The translations under genes and the position numbers were made by a program. 64,000 nt of DNA. Origin: Pseudanabaena sp. Chao 1811. Its GTDB lineage: Bacteria; Cyanobacteriota; Cyanobacteriia; Pseudanabaenales; Pseudanabaenaceae. Location of the stretch: contig NZ_CP101416.1 of the NCBI RefSeq assembly GCF_027942295.1, positions 310,001 to 374,000 of the forward strand. The letters run 5' to 3'. The notes beneath the pieces are model-generated. The model saw only the letters and a program-made list of their open reading frames with translations. It ran no database searches and was not told the DNA's origin. The stretch's first letter is position 1; every line of letters starts with the position of its first letter. Below are positions 43,069 to 52,335 of this stretch, piece after piece.

Positions 43069-43491
43069 ATGAATACAGAAATTGCAGAAGATTTATTCAC
43101 TCAAGGTTTAGAACGCTACAAACAAGGTGAATCTGCGGCGACCTTAATTCCTGTGTTTGAAAAAGTGTGCGATCGCCAACCCAAAGTTGCAAGTGGTTGG
43201 ATTTGTCTGTCTTGGTTGTATTTGCTAGACAACAATGCCAAACTTGCTCTCAAAGCTGCCCAAAAAGCAGTCAAGATTGCTCCTGAAGATCCTCAAGGAC
43301 GCATTAACCTTGCGATCGCCATGTTGGAATTGTCTCAAAAGGGTGTGCGCGAACAAATCGAAGCTGCTCAAAATTGGTTGATGATTTTGAAAGATATTAA
43401 GCCAGAGATTGTTGAGAATTTTGAAGAAGGTTTACGCCGTCGTCCAGACTGGAAAGCGCTTGAAAAGGTTAGAGATTGGGTACTCAACTAA
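43069..43491 (+). CDS. TPR-repeat protein, cyanobacterial type
   Basis: 140 residues, made of about three tetratricopeptide-like helix pairs: EDLFTQGLERYKQGESAATL, VASGWICLSWLYLLDN, AKLALKAAQKAVKIAPEDPQGRI. It ends RRRPDWKALEKVRDWVLN. No TM helix or signal. TPR proteins scaffold protein interactions; the partner is unknown. I choose the ATG at 43069; a TTG at 43057 is too near GGAG to be a start. Confidence 0.85.
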   Translation: MNTEIAEDLFTQGLERYKQGESAATLIPVFEKVCDRQPKVASGWICLSWLYLLDNNAKLALKAAQKAVKIAPEDPQGRINLAIAMLELSQKGVREQIEAAQNWLMILKDIKPEIVENFEEGLRRRPDWKALEKVRDWVLN

Positions 43492-43730
43492 AATTTCAGC
43501 GACGACTTTAAATGGTTATTAATATTTGTTAAAGCTAACTGTTTAAGTTAGGGATATAACTTTACCTAAACTCATATAACTTCATAACTATCATCACTTT
43601 GTCAGAAAAACTTAACACAGGTTTTTTGTCAAGAGTGCTAGGCTACCTAAATATAAGCGACTGATAAAGTTGTTAAATTTTTTTATTGCTGATAGTTGTA
43701 CATCTTTGTATTGAAAAGGAAGTTAGTCCC

Positions 43731-43943
43731 ATGATCTTAGAAAACGTCAGAGTCAAGCCCGATACCCGTAACCACAAAGGCTTTTTTGTATTGGAAGCTT
43801 CTTACAAATTGATTAATATTGATGGCAATGGTTGGGCATTGATTTGTTTAGATGATTATGCCTGTCATTACGTCGATCCTGACGATCTAAAGTTACCTAG
43901 AGGATGGAAAAAAACAACTAGTAACCAAGTTGTCAATGCTTAG
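43731..43943 (+). CDS. Small protein of unknown function (70 residues)
   Basis: Starts MILENVRVKPDTRNHKGFF and ends QVVNA. Mostly beta-like with WALICLDDYACHYVDPDD in the middle. No TM helix. The ATG is preceded by AAAGGAAGTTAGTCCC, a good ribosome site, and a perfect terminator follows at 44005. Not recognised, but the gene signals are convincing. Confidence 0.7.
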   Translation: MILENVRVKPDTRNHKGFFVLEASYKLINIDGNGWALICLDDYACHYVDPDDLKLPRGWKKTTSNQVVNA

Positions 43944-44004
43944 CGATCATCTTTCTTTTTCCTCCCTATGCTGGATATTGAAAAATTACCGATTTTTAAA
44001 GACA

Positions 44005-44055
44005 AATTAATCATAAAAAAGAGCGAACAATGTTCGCTCTTTTTTATGATTAATT
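44005..44055. terminator. Perfect bidirectional terminator
   Basis: AATTAATCATAAAAAAGAGC and its complement around GAACAATGTTC, 51 bases, directly after the 70-residue protein gene. Confidence 0.8.
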
Positions 44056-44417
44056 GCAATTCCTTTTATTTCTTTTAATCATAAAAAATCCAGAGGTAAG
44101 ATGTCACCTCTGGAAGATGTAATAAAAAAGTTCAACAGTTAATATCTGTAGTGTTCAATAAAATCCCCACTTAGCAGTCGCATAAATAACCGTACAAATC
44201 TTAGATATACTTAGCCAGAAAATAAAAATAAATCGGGCTAAATATATTAGCTTTATTAGCGACGACTCCATAACCAAATCTACATTTGCACTATTTGTCA
44301 CGATAAACACCGTTTTTAATAGAGACAAGTATTTATGATTATGTGTAGAACGCGAAGAAAGTAACACGGACTTTAATAGTGAGGCTTTTTATTGTTCTGT
44401 GATGAGTTGATAAAAAT
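44056..44417. other. Intergenic region of about 360 bases
   Basis: A 70-codon minus-strand frame (44155-44367) is present but has poor composition and no ribosome site. I see no convincing gene, RNA or repeat. AT-rich. Confidence 0.4.
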
Positions 44418-44726
44418 TTATCTAGATACAGCAAGTGCAACTTCTCTTTCTTCAGGCGGTTTTAGACTAGGGAACAAGAAGTGATTTTCTTCAACATACT
44501 GTGCTCCAAATAGTCCTTTCTCTGCCCAGAAGTATCGATCTGTTGTATGCTCGTTGCGTCTTACAAGCAACAGTGCTGGAGGAAGAATGCCATGGGTATG
44601 GATGTACTTACGTGCAGCCGTCACAGGCTTATCTTCACCGCTATCGATACTAAATTGAGGAATATGTTCTAGGATTTTGCGCCCTTCTTGGCGACGTCTA
44701 CTCTTGCGCTTACGTCTCCTTGCCAA
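44418..44726 (-). CDS. DUF3155 family protein (TTG start)
   Basis: 102 residues, cyanobacterial DUF3155. The strongly basic start ARRRKRKSRRRQEGRK is followed by IPQFSIDSGEDKPVTAARKY and LVRRNEHTTDRYFWAEKGLF. Function unknown; the basic N-terminus suggests nucleic acid or membrane binding. I choose TTG at 44724-44726: a perfect AGGAGG lies 7 bases before it and family members start with the ARRRK stretch. The longer ATG frame (to 44777) would put 17 odd residues ahead and has no ribosome site. Confidence 0.85.
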   Translation of the reverse strand: MARRRKRKSRRRQEGRKILEHIPQFSIDSGEDKPVTAARKYIHTHGILPPALLLVRRNEHTTDRYFWAEKGLFGAQYVEENHFLFPSLKPPEEREVALAVSR

Positions 44727-44942
44727 ATCAATACCTCCTAATTTAGACCCTGAAATGCGATCGGGATTACAAAACATAGCTATTATAGCTAGGGTAAATA
44801 AAAAATTTCAACTTTTCTTTACAAATTTTTGTCAGTTGTCATTAAGTGTGCTTTAACCTGATACACTTTATAGACCATAAATGAGCTTATCAGCCTATAA
44901 ATTGGGGATTTATCGCAATTTCAAAGATGTCAATGTAATTTA

Positions 44943-45395
44943 CTACTTAGCGTCAAAGTGATTTAAAGCTTCGGCAAAATCCCGCACCCCACGAAACTGT
45001 CGATAGACTGACGCAAAGCGCACATAGGCAACTTCGTTAATATCTTGCAAATATTGCAAAACCATTTCACCAATCTCGACACTAGAGACCTGATGGCGAT
45101 CGCGTGTTTGTAGTTGTGCTTCAATTTCATCGATGATCGATTCGAGGGTAGTCTGGGATACCCCAGTTTTCTCACAGGCACGGATCATGCCTCGCAATAA
45201 TTTAGAGCGATCGAAGGACTCACTCACACCATCACGCTTTAACACGGTAATGGGTACAAACTCAATGCGCTCGTAGGTAGTAAAGCGACGCTGACAACTG
45301 AGACATTCCCGTCTGCGTCGAATACTACTGCCTGCCTCTGCCGAACGAGATTCTAAAACACGGCTATCGGTATGCTGACAAAACGGGCAGAGCAT
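44943..45395 (-). CDS. nrdR: Transcriptional repressor NrdR
   Basis: 150 residues, NrdR, the ATP/dATP-sensing repressor of ribonucleotide reductase genes. The zinc ribbon with CPFC and CLSC is at the start, followed by RFTTYERIE and the ATP-cone domain ([21 protein letters not shown] to about 130). The ending [14 protein letters not shown] is typical. The ATG at 45393-45395 gives the canonical MLCPFCQ start; an upstream TTG frame adds four residues and is unlikely. Confidence 0.95.
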   Translation of the reverse strand: MLCPFCQHTDSRVLESRSAEAGSSIRRRRECLSCQRRFTTYERIEFVPITVLKRDGVSESFDRSKLLRGMIRACEKTGVSQTTLESIIDEIEAQLQTRDRHQVSSVEIGEMVLQYLQDINEVAYVRFASVYRQFRGVRDFAEALNHFDAK

Positions 45396-45489
45396 GACAT
45401 ATCTCAAATTTATGAATTATTGCTAGCTTAGGCTTTGTTTTGGACTGTCCCAGCTATTTATTAACTTTAAATTATAGTGAGTCATTCCA

Positions 45490-45540
45490 AAATAATTTTT
45501 GTTGAAAGTGTTGCTTTGCAACACTTTCAACAAATCAAAG
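45490..45540 (-). terminator. Terminator after the decarboxylase gene
   Basis: Stem ATTTTTGTTGAAAGTGTTGC with its complement, loop TTT, just past the 3' end of the minus-strand decarboxylase gene. Confidence 0.6.
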
Positions 45541-45547
45541 ACAAGGG

Positions 45548-46915
45548 CTAACCTGCATAGGGATGTAAAACGACGGCTTTGAGAATGCGATCGCCTTTCC
45601 ATAGTGGTAAAGACAGCCATAATTTCCCTGCATCGATCCATTGTTGCCGCAGGAGTGCACTACTAAGGTTTGGATTATTAGATTTCAAACAGATAATATT
45701 TAGAGTTGGTTCACAGACTAGTTCTAATTCGGGTGATGCTTCTACCCATTGTCTCAAGTTATCGGATAGATCTAGCGATCGCTCGACGAGATAGCGACAA
45801 CCCGAAATGCCCATCGCTTTTAGTGCCATCCACAGCTTCAGGCTATCGGTACGGCGCGTTCCCTGTAGGTTAAGATTTCCAAAATTGAGAGTGCGATCGT
45901 CCATATAGGGAAGTTCGCCATCAAAGCCATCGACAAGATGCTGCTTATCTTTGACGATGAGCATGGCACAGGTTCGCGCTACCCATAGCCATTTTTGCGG
46001 ATTAAAGGTGATCGAGTCCGCAAGTTCACAGCCTTGAAATAGCGGTTGTAATTTCGGCGAAAAAATTCCTGCACCACCGTAGGCAGCATCGATATGAAAC
46101 CAGCAGTCATAACGTTTAGCGATTTCTCCCACGGATTGAATCGCATCGACTGCGCCTGTAACTGTCGTTCCTGCGATCGCTGCCACAAAAAAAGGTTGTT
46201 TCCCTTGTCTAATTGCTTTTTGGATTTCCAGTTCTAATTCTTCGAGAATAATTTCACCCCGATCATTAGTGAGAACTCGCACTAAGTTCTCTTTGCCAAC
46301 GCCGATTACATTCATCGCCTTCTCAAAGGAAGTATGGGCTGCATCAGAAACAAAGGCAACTAAATTATTCGCCTCGCCTACAGTCTTGCTCTGTGGTTGT
46401 TTCCAGTTTCTCGCTAATAATAGTCCCGAAATATTGGCGAGACTTCCCCCTGCGGTCAATGTACCAAAACAATCAGTTCCCATTCCAAAGAGATTCCCAA
46501 ACCATTGCATCAGTTGTGCTTCCATTTCTGTAAATACGGGAGCGAGTTCATAACTGAGCATATTGTTGTTAATAGCCGAGATGAGCGCATCTGCCCAAAT
46601 CGTAATCGCAGTAGGTACACTGTCCATATGTCCCATGTAGCGAGGATTTTGGAAATTGACAGTACGAGGCAAAACCTGCGATCGCACTTCGGCTAACAAG
46701 TCTGCAAGTTTATCTCCATGCTCAGGGATATTGATCTTAAAAGAGGATTCATCCTGAACGAAGGCTTGATTTTGTGTATCTAGAACCGAATCAACAATGA
46801 GATCGACAAAGGCATAGCCCAACTTGCGGATGTCTTCAAGATTAGAGCGATCGGGATTGAGAAAGTGGGAATCAAGAAAGTTTTGCGGTAAAAAATCGGG
46901 AGGGAAATCGGGCAT
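45548..46915 (-). CDS. PLP-dependent group II decarboxylase (aromatic amino acid/glutamate decarboxylase family)
   Basis: 455 residues. Family hallmarks: PRYMGHMDSVP, TAGGSLANI, the His stacking on PLP in DAAHTSFEKA, AIAGTTVTGAVD, HIDAAYGGA with the PLP Asp, and the Schiff-base Lys in ITFNPQKWLWVAR (about K308). The C-terminal domain is somewhat shorter than in large AADCs. The substrate could be an aromatic amino acid, 2,4-diaminobutyrate or glutamate; the sequence alone does not decide. Monocistronic between nrdR and the ABC transporter gene. Confidence 0.9.
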   Translation of the reverse strand: MPDFPPDFLPQNFLDSHFLNPDRSNLEDIRKLGYAFVDLIVDSVLDTQNQAFVQDESSFKINIPEHGDKLADLLAEVRSQVLPRTVNFQNPRYMGHMDSVPTAITIWADALISAINNNMLSYELAPVFTEMEAQLMQWFGNLFGMGTDCFGTLTAGGSLANISGLLLARNWKQPQSKTVGEANNLVAFVSDAAHTSFEKAMNVIGVGKENLVRVLTNDRGEIILEELELEIQKAIRQGKQPFFVAAIAGTTVTGAVDAIQSVGEIAKRYDCWFHIDAAYGGAGIFSPKLQPLFQGCELADSITFNPQKWLWVARTCAMLIVKDKQHLVDGFDGELPYMDDRTLNFGNLNLQGTRRTDSLKLWMALKAMGISGCRYLVERSLDLSDNLRQWVEASPELELVCEPTLNIICLKSNNPNLSSALLRQQWIDAGKLWLSLPLWKGDRILKAVVLHPYAG

Positions 46916-46937
46916 TGTCGCAGTTAATGAGTTATAT

Positions 46938-46976
46938 GCGTTATAGAAATGATGCTTCGCATCATTTCTATAACCT
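46938..46976 (-). terminator. Terminator of the ABC ATPase gene
   Basis: Stem GTTATAGAAATGATGC/GCATCATTTCTATAAC, loop TTC, overlapping the stop of the minus-strand ABC gene. Confidence 0.6.
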
Positions 46977-48753
46977 AATTATTGACATAGGGAATACGTG
47001 GAATCGAAGCGATTAAAGACTTGGTGTATTCATGTTGGGGATTGGTCAACACTGCCTCAGTACTGCCCTGCTCTACAATTTTACCCTTACGCATCACCGC
47101 AATGCGATCGCAGAAAAATTGAGCCACGGCGAGATCGTGGGTAATGAAAATATAAGTTAGCTTAAATTCCTGTTTGAGGTCACGCATCAGTTGCAAAACT
47201 TGGCTCTGAATCGACGCATCGAGCATACTCACAGGCTCATCGCAAATAATAAATTTGGGATGCGTAATCAAGGCGCGGGCGATCGCTACCCGTTGCAATT
47301 GACCACCTGACAAGTCCGAGGGATAGCGATCGGCAAGCTCGGAATTAAGTCCGACTTTTTCCAGAATTGCATAGACCTTATCCTTAGCCGCTTCGAGATT
47401 GGGGGCAAAGTTATGAATTATCAAAGGATCGGCAACGCTGTTAAAAACAGTCATATAGGGGCTAAAGCAAGCGCGAGGATCTTGGAAGATCATTTGCATT
47501 TGCGATCGCATTTGGCGCAATTGCTCACCCTTGAGTTTGGTTAACTCCACCCCATTAAATCGCACAGAACTACCGCGATCGGGTTTAATCAATTGCAAAA
47601 CTGCTCGACCCGTCGTACTTTTGCCAGAGCCACTCTCGCCAATAATGCCAAAGGTTTCTCCTGACATTATTTCTAAATCAATGCCATCAACTGCTTTGAC
47701 TAAACCACTAGAAGGATCAACAAAGCGCGTTAACAGATTTCCCCCCGTAACATAATGCTTTTGTAGGCGATTGACATGGAGAATCACTCTGGGAGCTGGT
47801 TTCACAGAAGTCACAGACTTCTCAATCATCGCAAATTCTTGACTATTTCCTTGAGCATTAGTCTGTTCTTGACTATCTTCTAGAATATTGATATCAGAAG
47901 CTACAGGAGCATCATCTGCAATCTCTTGATTAATTTCCTCCCCAGTATCTTGATCTTGAGATTCAGATTCATCTGTTCTGATAGTTAATGCTTCTGGATT
48001 GAAATGGAGAACTGAAGCTAGCAAGCTTTTGGTATAGGGATGTTGCGGATCGCGGAAAATCTGCTCCACATAGCCAGTTTCCACAATATTCCCGTTATAC
48101 ATTACGGCAATGCGATCGCAATATTCCGCAACCATACCAAGGTCATGGGTAACTAACAACAAGCCCATCGATCGCGTTTTGCGAAGTACCGTTAGCTCCT
48201 TGAGAATATCAGTAGCAACGGTGACATCGAGGCTCGTAGTTGGCTCATCGGCAATTAATAAAACAGGATTTAGCAATAGTGATAAAGCGATCGCCACTCT
48301 CTGCCGCATCCCGCCGCTAAATTCGTGGGGATATTGCTTAGCGCGACTAGGATCGATGCGAACTGAGCGTAGGGCATCATGTATGCGTTGTTTTGCCGAC
48401 TGCGATGAAAGTTTCGGATAGTGGGAAGACAATACTTCTAACCCGTGATCCTCAATGCTCATCAAGGGATCGAGCCTTGTCATCGGATCTTGGAAAATTA
48501 AGCCGACCTTTTCGCCGCGCCATGTTCCATCCTTTTTCTCCGCAATTTCTTCCCCATCGACACAAATCTTCCCCTCAACATTGGCATATTTGGGTAATAG
48601 CTTGATTAGAGATCGCCCGATGGTGGATTTACCACAGCCGCTTTCACCAATTAATCCGAGTGCTTCACCTGCTTGCAAATGAAAAGTCACGCGATCGACC
48701 GCAGGCGTTGCTTCGCCATAACGAACAGTCAAGTTGTCAACTTCAAGCAGCAT
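46975..48753 (-). CDS. Peptide/nickel-type ABC transporter ATPase with two nucleotide-binding domains
   Basis: 592 residues, a fused DppD-DppF type ATPase (like GsiA/YejF). NBD 1: Walker A GESGCGKST (about 36-44), signature EFSGGMRQRV, Walker B LLIADEPTT. An acidic linker of about 70 residues follows (about 265-335). NBD 2: GESGSGKST, signature DLSGGQLQRV, FIICDEPVS. Each NBD ends with the oligopeptide-type motif (HPYTKSLLAS and HEYTKSLIAS). It energises import of peptides, glutathione or metals together with permeases and a binding protein that are not encoded nearby. Confidence 0.94.
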   Translation of the reverse strand: MLLEVDNLTVRYGEATPAVDRVTFHLQAGEALGLIGESGCGKSTIGRSLIKLLPKYANVEGKICVDGEEIAEKKDGTWRGEKVGLIFQDPMTRLDPLMSIEDHGLEVLSSHYPKLSSQSAKQRIHDALRSVRIDPSRAKQYPHEFSGGMRQRVAIALSLLLNPVLLIADEPTTSLDVTVATDILKELTVLRKTRSMGLLLVTHDLGMVAEYCDRIAVMYNGNIVETGYVEQIFRDPQHPYTKSLLASVLHFNPEALTIRTDESESQDQDTGEEINQEIADDAPVASDINILEDSQEQTNAQGNSQEFAMIEKSVTSVKPAPRVILHVNRLQKHYVTGGNLLTRFVDPSSGLVKAVDGIDLEIMSGETFGIIGESGSGKSTTGRAVLQLIKPDRGSSVRFNGVELTKLKGEQLRQMRSQMQMIFQDPRACFSPYMTVFNSVADPLIIHNFAPNLEAAKDKVYAILEKVGLNSELADRYPSDLSGGQLQRVAIARALITHPKFIICDEPVSMLDASIQSQVLQLMRDLKQEFKLTYIFITHDLAVAQFFCDRIAVMRKGKIVEQGSTEAVLTNPQHEYTKSLIASIPRIPYVNN

Positions 48754-48879
48754 GATTTTTTGGGGCTTTTTAAGAGTTAATTGATAAGCATCTCAAGCTA
48801 AAATATCATGCTATTGCCACTTAATCGCCGCAAATAATTGCTGAGGTGACATTTGGAGAATCAATGATAGCAGTTAAGG

Positions 48880-48946
48880 GCAGGGCAGGGCATTCCCGAT
48901 TTGAGGCGATCGCAGAATTTCTAGATTGTGACACGAATGCTCTGCT
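48880..48946. repeat. Degenerate REP palindrome
   Basis: GGGCAGGGCATTCCCGATTT and, 30 bases later, GAATGCTCTGC. Related to the better-kept palindrome at 49146-49210. Confidence 0.6.
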
Positions 48947-48974
48947 TCTGAGAGAACTATGAAATCAATCGCCG

Positions 48975-49044
48975 TAGGGGTAGAGCATTTGCGGCAATGT
49001 CTGCAAATTACCACCAAAATCTCTATACGCAAATGCTCTACCCC
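48975..49044. repeat. REP palindrome (type 1)
   Basis: TAGGGGTAGAGCATTTGCGG paired with CGCAAATGCTCTACCCC about 50 bases on. A close copy is at 49754-49824, on the other side of the RAYT gene, followed by the same AAATTATCCCTGCGGTT tail. Confidence 0.8.
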
Positions 49045-49145
49045 TTGGGCATTTATCGATAAATTATCCCTGCGGTTTGGGGATTGTCAGTGAATGCTGG
49101 AGGTTTGGGCGAGGTTTGGGATTTTCGGTGAATGTTGGAGGTTAA

Positions 49146-49210
49146 GGGCAGAGCATTCCCAATTTAGACACATTTGCAAAATCATAAATTTCTGTGGGAA
49201 TGCTCTGCCC
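49146..49210. repeat. REP palindrome (type 2)
   Basis: GGGCAGAGCATTCCC paired with GGGAATGCTCTGCCC. It lies 37 bases from the stop of the RAYT gene. Confidence 0.8.
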
Positions 49211-49246
49211 CTACGGGAATTATGGGAATGCAAACATTATTTCAAT

Positions 49247-49726
49247 TTATTTGGTATCGCGATCTGTCCAATTAGCTGGGTTGTTTTCAATGTATTCACG
49301 CAGTTTTTTTAATTCCTGCTCAGTCTTTACAATCCTTTCGCAATAGTTGCGTTGCCAAATTGATATGCCGTAGCTTTTGTTAATACGGTTGATTTTGCGA
49401 GAAGAAATAGATTTAAAGTTTTGAATGATGTTGGCTAAGGAGGATTTTTCCTTTGATTCGGAAATTATGATAATTCCATGTAGATGATCGGGCATCAGAA
49501 TAAATCCATCAAGTTCTACATTCGGAAAATGCTGAGGAATTTTTTGCCATAGGTTAGAAACAATTTGACCGATCGCATTTATTTTCATTTCTCCGTTATC
49601 TATCTCTCCAAATAAATGCTGTCTTTGATAGCAACAGATGGTTACAAAATAGATTCCTGCATTTGTATAATCATACCCCTGCAAACGAATAGAACGCCGA
49701 TGATGAATTTCAGGGTTGTAAGACAT
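49247..49726 (-). CDS. REP-associated tyrosine transposase (RAYT, TnpA_REP)
   Basis: 159 residues of the Y1 HUH transposase fold. The N-terminus RRSIRLQGYDYTNAGIYFVT is typical of RAYTs, the metal-binding HLH lies in FILMPDHLHGII (H81, H83), and the catalytic Tyr is in WQRNYCERIV (Y128). Such single-copy enzymes act on REP palindromes and spread or maintain them. Here palindromes flank the gene on both sides within 300 bases, as expected for a RAYT and its own substrates. The sequence looks intact. Confidence 0.93.
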   Translation of the reverse strand: MSYNPEIHHRRSIRLQGYDYTNAGIYFVTICCYQRQHLFGEIDNGEMKINAIGQIVSNLWQKIPQHFPNVELDGFILMPDHLHGIIIISESKEKSSLANIIQNFKSISSRKINRINKSYGISIWQRNYCERIVKTEQELKKLREYIENNPANWTDRDTK

Positions 49727-49753
49727 AAATCAAATGCGGAAAGATGACAAATG

Positions 49754-49824
49754 GTAGGGGTAGAGCATTTGTGGCAATATTTACAAATTATTACCGAAAT
49801 CTGAATACGCAAATGCTCTACCCT
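49754..49824. repeat. REP palindrome (type 1), second flank of the RAYT gene
   Basis: TAGGGGTAGAGCATTTGTGG paired with CGCAAATGCTCTACCC. Together with 48975-49044 it brackets the RAYT gene. Confidence 0.8.
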
Positions 49825-49887
49825 CTTGGCTTTTACCAATAAATTATCCCTGCGGTTGGGGGATTGTCGGTGATTGTTGGAGTTTTT

Positions 49888-49933
49888 GGGCAGAGCTTTC
49901 CCAATTTAAGATGGTTACAGAATTTATAGATTG
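49888..49933. repeat. Truncated REP palindrome (type 2)
   Basis: GGGCAGAGCTTTCCCAATTT and following bases match the left half of the type 2 REP, ending at TATAGATTG where the IS1 relic begins. The right half is missing on the far side of IS1. Confidence 0.65.
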
Positions 49934-49945
49934 GGCACTGGTGAG

Positions 49946-50022
49946 TTAATTAGTGAGACAATGAAATCCCCTAGAGGATAATAATTCCAGCATAGAAACG
50001 GGACGATAAAAAAGTCCGATCG
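49946..50022 (-). pseudogene. IS1 transposase, C-terminal fragment
   Basis: Encodes the end GLFYRPVSMLELLSSRGFHC of the IS1 transposase. It joins in frame to TPAMAIG at 51350 on if the IS256 and one TCCGATCG are removed. Confidence 0.75.
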
Positions 50023-51349
50023 GAGAGTGTAAAGTGAAGTGTGTAAAGTCTGGGATATATACAGAGAGATGATCTAGACACACAATTACCAACACTAAAA
50101 CTGATGAATATACGCAAAGAATTGCTCGACGAATTGCTGCAAGAATGTAAAACACCACCTGACCTATTCGGAGAAGGAGGAATCCTGAAACAACTGACAA
50201 CCGCGTTGGTGGAGAGAGCCTTGGAAGCAGAACTATCAACCCATCTGGGATACGGTAAGCACGAACCAAGACCAGAAGGACAAACCAACAGTCGCAATGG
50301 CTATAGCCAGAAAAAAGTGCAAGGTGACTTTGGCGTAGCCGAAATCGCAGTCCCCCGAGATCGGCAAGGGGAGTTTGAACCGCAGATGGTGAAGAAAGGA
50401 CAAAGTCGCTTGTCAGGACTAGATGAAAAGATCATTGCTCTCTACGCACGAGGTATGAGTGTCAGGGATATTCAAGCCCAGTTGCAAGAAATGTATGGTG
50501 TTGAAGTATCACCAACACTTATTTCCAATGTTACAGATGCAGTAATTGACGAGGTGAAGCAATGGCAAAACCGTCCCCTTGAAGCAGTCTATCCAATCGT
50601 CTTTCTGGACTGTCTAGTCATCAAAGTCCGAGACAATGGCAGAGTGATTAACAAATCCTTGTACTTTGCCTTGGGCGTGAATATGGACGGGTACAAGGAA
50701 TTACTGGGTATGTGGATTTCTCCGAATGAAGGTGCGAAATTCTGGTTGTCAGTACTCACCGAAATTCACAACCGTGGGGTCAAAGATATTTTGATTGCAT
50801 GTGTCGATGGCTTGACTGGTTTCCCTAATGCGATTGAGACGGTATTTCCTAAAACTCAGGTGCAGTTATGCATTGTCCACATGGTCAGAAACTCGGTCGC
50901 TTTTGTACCTTGGCAACAACGCAAGCAAGTTTGTGCTGACCTCAAGGCTATTTATAGCGCGGCGACGGAATCGGAGGCTGAGTTTAATCTCGAACTCTTT
51001 GCTGAAAAGTGGGACAAGCAATATCCATCAATCTCCAAGTCTTGGCGCAGTCATTGGGCAAACATTATCCCCTTCTTTGCTTTCCCGACCGAGATTCGCA
51101 GGGCGATTTATACCACCAATGCGATTGAGTCGATGAACAGTAGTTTGCGGAAGGTGATTAAATCCCAACAGATTTTTCCCTCTGATGATGCTGCTTTCAA
51201 GCTCGTTTATTTAGCAATGCGGAATATCTCGAAGAAGTGGACGATGCCGATTCGTGATTGGAAACCTGCTCTTAATCGCTTTGCCATCCTCTTCGAGGAT
51301 CGTCTCCACGTCTAGCTTCTAGACTTTACACATTTTACTTGACAGTCTC
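50023..51349 (+). mobile_element. IS256-family insertion sequence (1327 bp)
   Basis: Perfect 8-base target duplication TCCGATCG at 50015-50022 and 51350-51357. Inverted ends align without gaps for 29 bases with 4 mismatches, starting GAGAGTGTAAAG and GAGACTGTCAAG and both reaching TGTGTAAAGTCT. Inserted into the transposase gene of the IS1 relic. Confidence 0.93.
50104..51315 (+). CDS. IS256-family (mutator type) transposase
   Basis: 403 residues, full length. DDE residues lie in [15 protein letters not shown] (first Asp), [16 protein letters not shown] (second Asp) and [15 protein letters not shown] (Glu), the mutator signature. N-terminal HTH-like region with [14 protein letters not shown]. 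No frameshift, so probably active. Confidence 0.96.
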   Translation: MNIRKELLDELLQECKTPPDLFGEGGILKQLTTALVERALEAELSTHLGYGKHEPRPEGQTNSRNGYSQKKVQGDFGVAEIAVPRDRQGEFEPQMVKKGQSRLSGLDEKIIALYARGMSVRDIQAQLQEMYGVEVSPTLISNVTDAVIDEVKQWQNRPLEAVYPIVFLDCLVIKVRDNGRVINKSLYFALGVNMDGYKELLGMWISPNEGAKFWLSVLTEIHNRGVKDILIACVDGLTGFPNAIETVFPKTQVQLCIVHMVRNSVAFVPWQQRKQVCADLKAIYSAATESEAEFNLELFAEKWDKQYPSISKSWRSHWANIIPFFAFPTEIRRAIYTTNAIESMNSSLRKVIKSQQIFPSDDAAFKLVYLAMRNISKKWTMPIRDWKPALNRFAILFEDRLHV

Positions 51350-52277
51350 TCCGATCGCCATAGCAGGAGTCTTATTCTTACCCAAGCCCACATGAGGTCT
51401 CACCCAGTTGTGAACTAGTCTTTGCACAGTGACTGCTCGTTGTAATCCTTTGGTATTTTTCGCATACAGGTTCTGTCTGCGACGATAAGCACTACATCTC
51501 CTTCTCAAAGCACTGTTGTTAGCTTCATTGTGATTGGCATGAATGTCACACTTGTCGCTAATAGCCGTATAGGGATGCTCAGGTTTGAGCCATTCGACCC
51601 GACGATTTCCCTGTGAACCCTTGATTTTGATCGCAACTTCTAAGCCATGTCGCCATACCTTGCGATGTCCATACTCACGGCTTACTTCGGTGGATTTGAG
51701 GTGCACACTTGCCATTTGCCACAGTTGCTGAGCGTAGTGTCTTTCGCCATCAGTAAACCATCGGATGTATTGACTCATTTTTGCCCATTGCCATGCTGTT
51801 TCTGTGGCTTTAGCAAATAGTTCAGTATTTTTGAGTCCTGCTCTTGCTTCAATCCAATAGCGACTCTTACGCTCAATGAATGTCACTGTCCAGCCTTTTG
51901 ACTCACTGGGGGGAAAGGTTCTCGCCTACGCGAGTATAAACTTCATCGCCCTCGATTGTGACATCTCCTCCTGTTGGGGCGGATGGACTCCATTGTTGGG
52001 ATTGGGTTGCTAATTTTTGCTCCCATCTCATGATGCTGACATGGGATTTTTCCAGTACTCTCCCACTAGCTCTGATTCCCATCCCTTCACTCCTCATCTT
52101 CATCGCTAAGGACACTACACTTGCTGGTGTTCTCAGCCTTGACATTGGCGTTCCTGTCCTTTCACTGAATCTCTTGCCGCATCCTTTACATAAATAATTC
52201 TGAACAACTTTTCCGTCTTGGTGGTGATGTTTGCCGTTTTTGATTGTCTTTTGGCTTTGGCAGTGGGGGCATTCCAT
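51350..52277 (-). pseudogene. IS1-family transposase, frameshifted and truncated
   Basis: The 5' frame (51903-52277, 124 codons) encodes the zinc-finger/HTH half: MECPHCQSQKTIKNGKH, CKGCGKRF. The second frame (to 51886 and beyond, ATG in the track of translation at 51886) encodes the DDE half: ERKSRYWIEARAG, WFTDGERHYAQQL, HANHNEANNSALRRRCSAYR. At the join, GAGAACCTTTCCCCCCAGTG has one base too many for the usual uninterrupted IS1 frame GENLPPSESKGW; the -1 slip used by classical IS1 would not restore it. The 3' end is cut by IS256, which supplies a false end ETVK. Confidence 0.82.
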
Positions 52278-52335
52278 GGCTTTCTCCTTGGCTCTGCTTC
52301 TATTTTCTCATGCCACTAATTTACTGACCAGTGCC

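Larger units (their letters stand above)
49934..52335 (-). mobile_element. IS1-family relic interrupted by IS256
   Basis: Ends GGCACTGGTGAGTTAATTAG (left) and, on the other strand from 52335, GGCACTGGTCAGTAAATTAG. No target duplication is found (left flank ATAGATTG, right flank AGATTTAA). The transposase gene inside is broken twice: by a frameshift near 51888-51915 and by the IS256 at 50023. Confidence 0.82.

Noticed and set aside
44155-44367. 70-codon minus-strand ORF
   Set aside because: No ribosome site, no recognisable pattern, AT-rich intergenic setting; could not be supported.
48868-49945. Possible CRISPR array, because short repeats recur
   Set aside because: Units are palindromic REPs at irregular spacing around a RAYT gene; no regular direct repeats with unique spacers.
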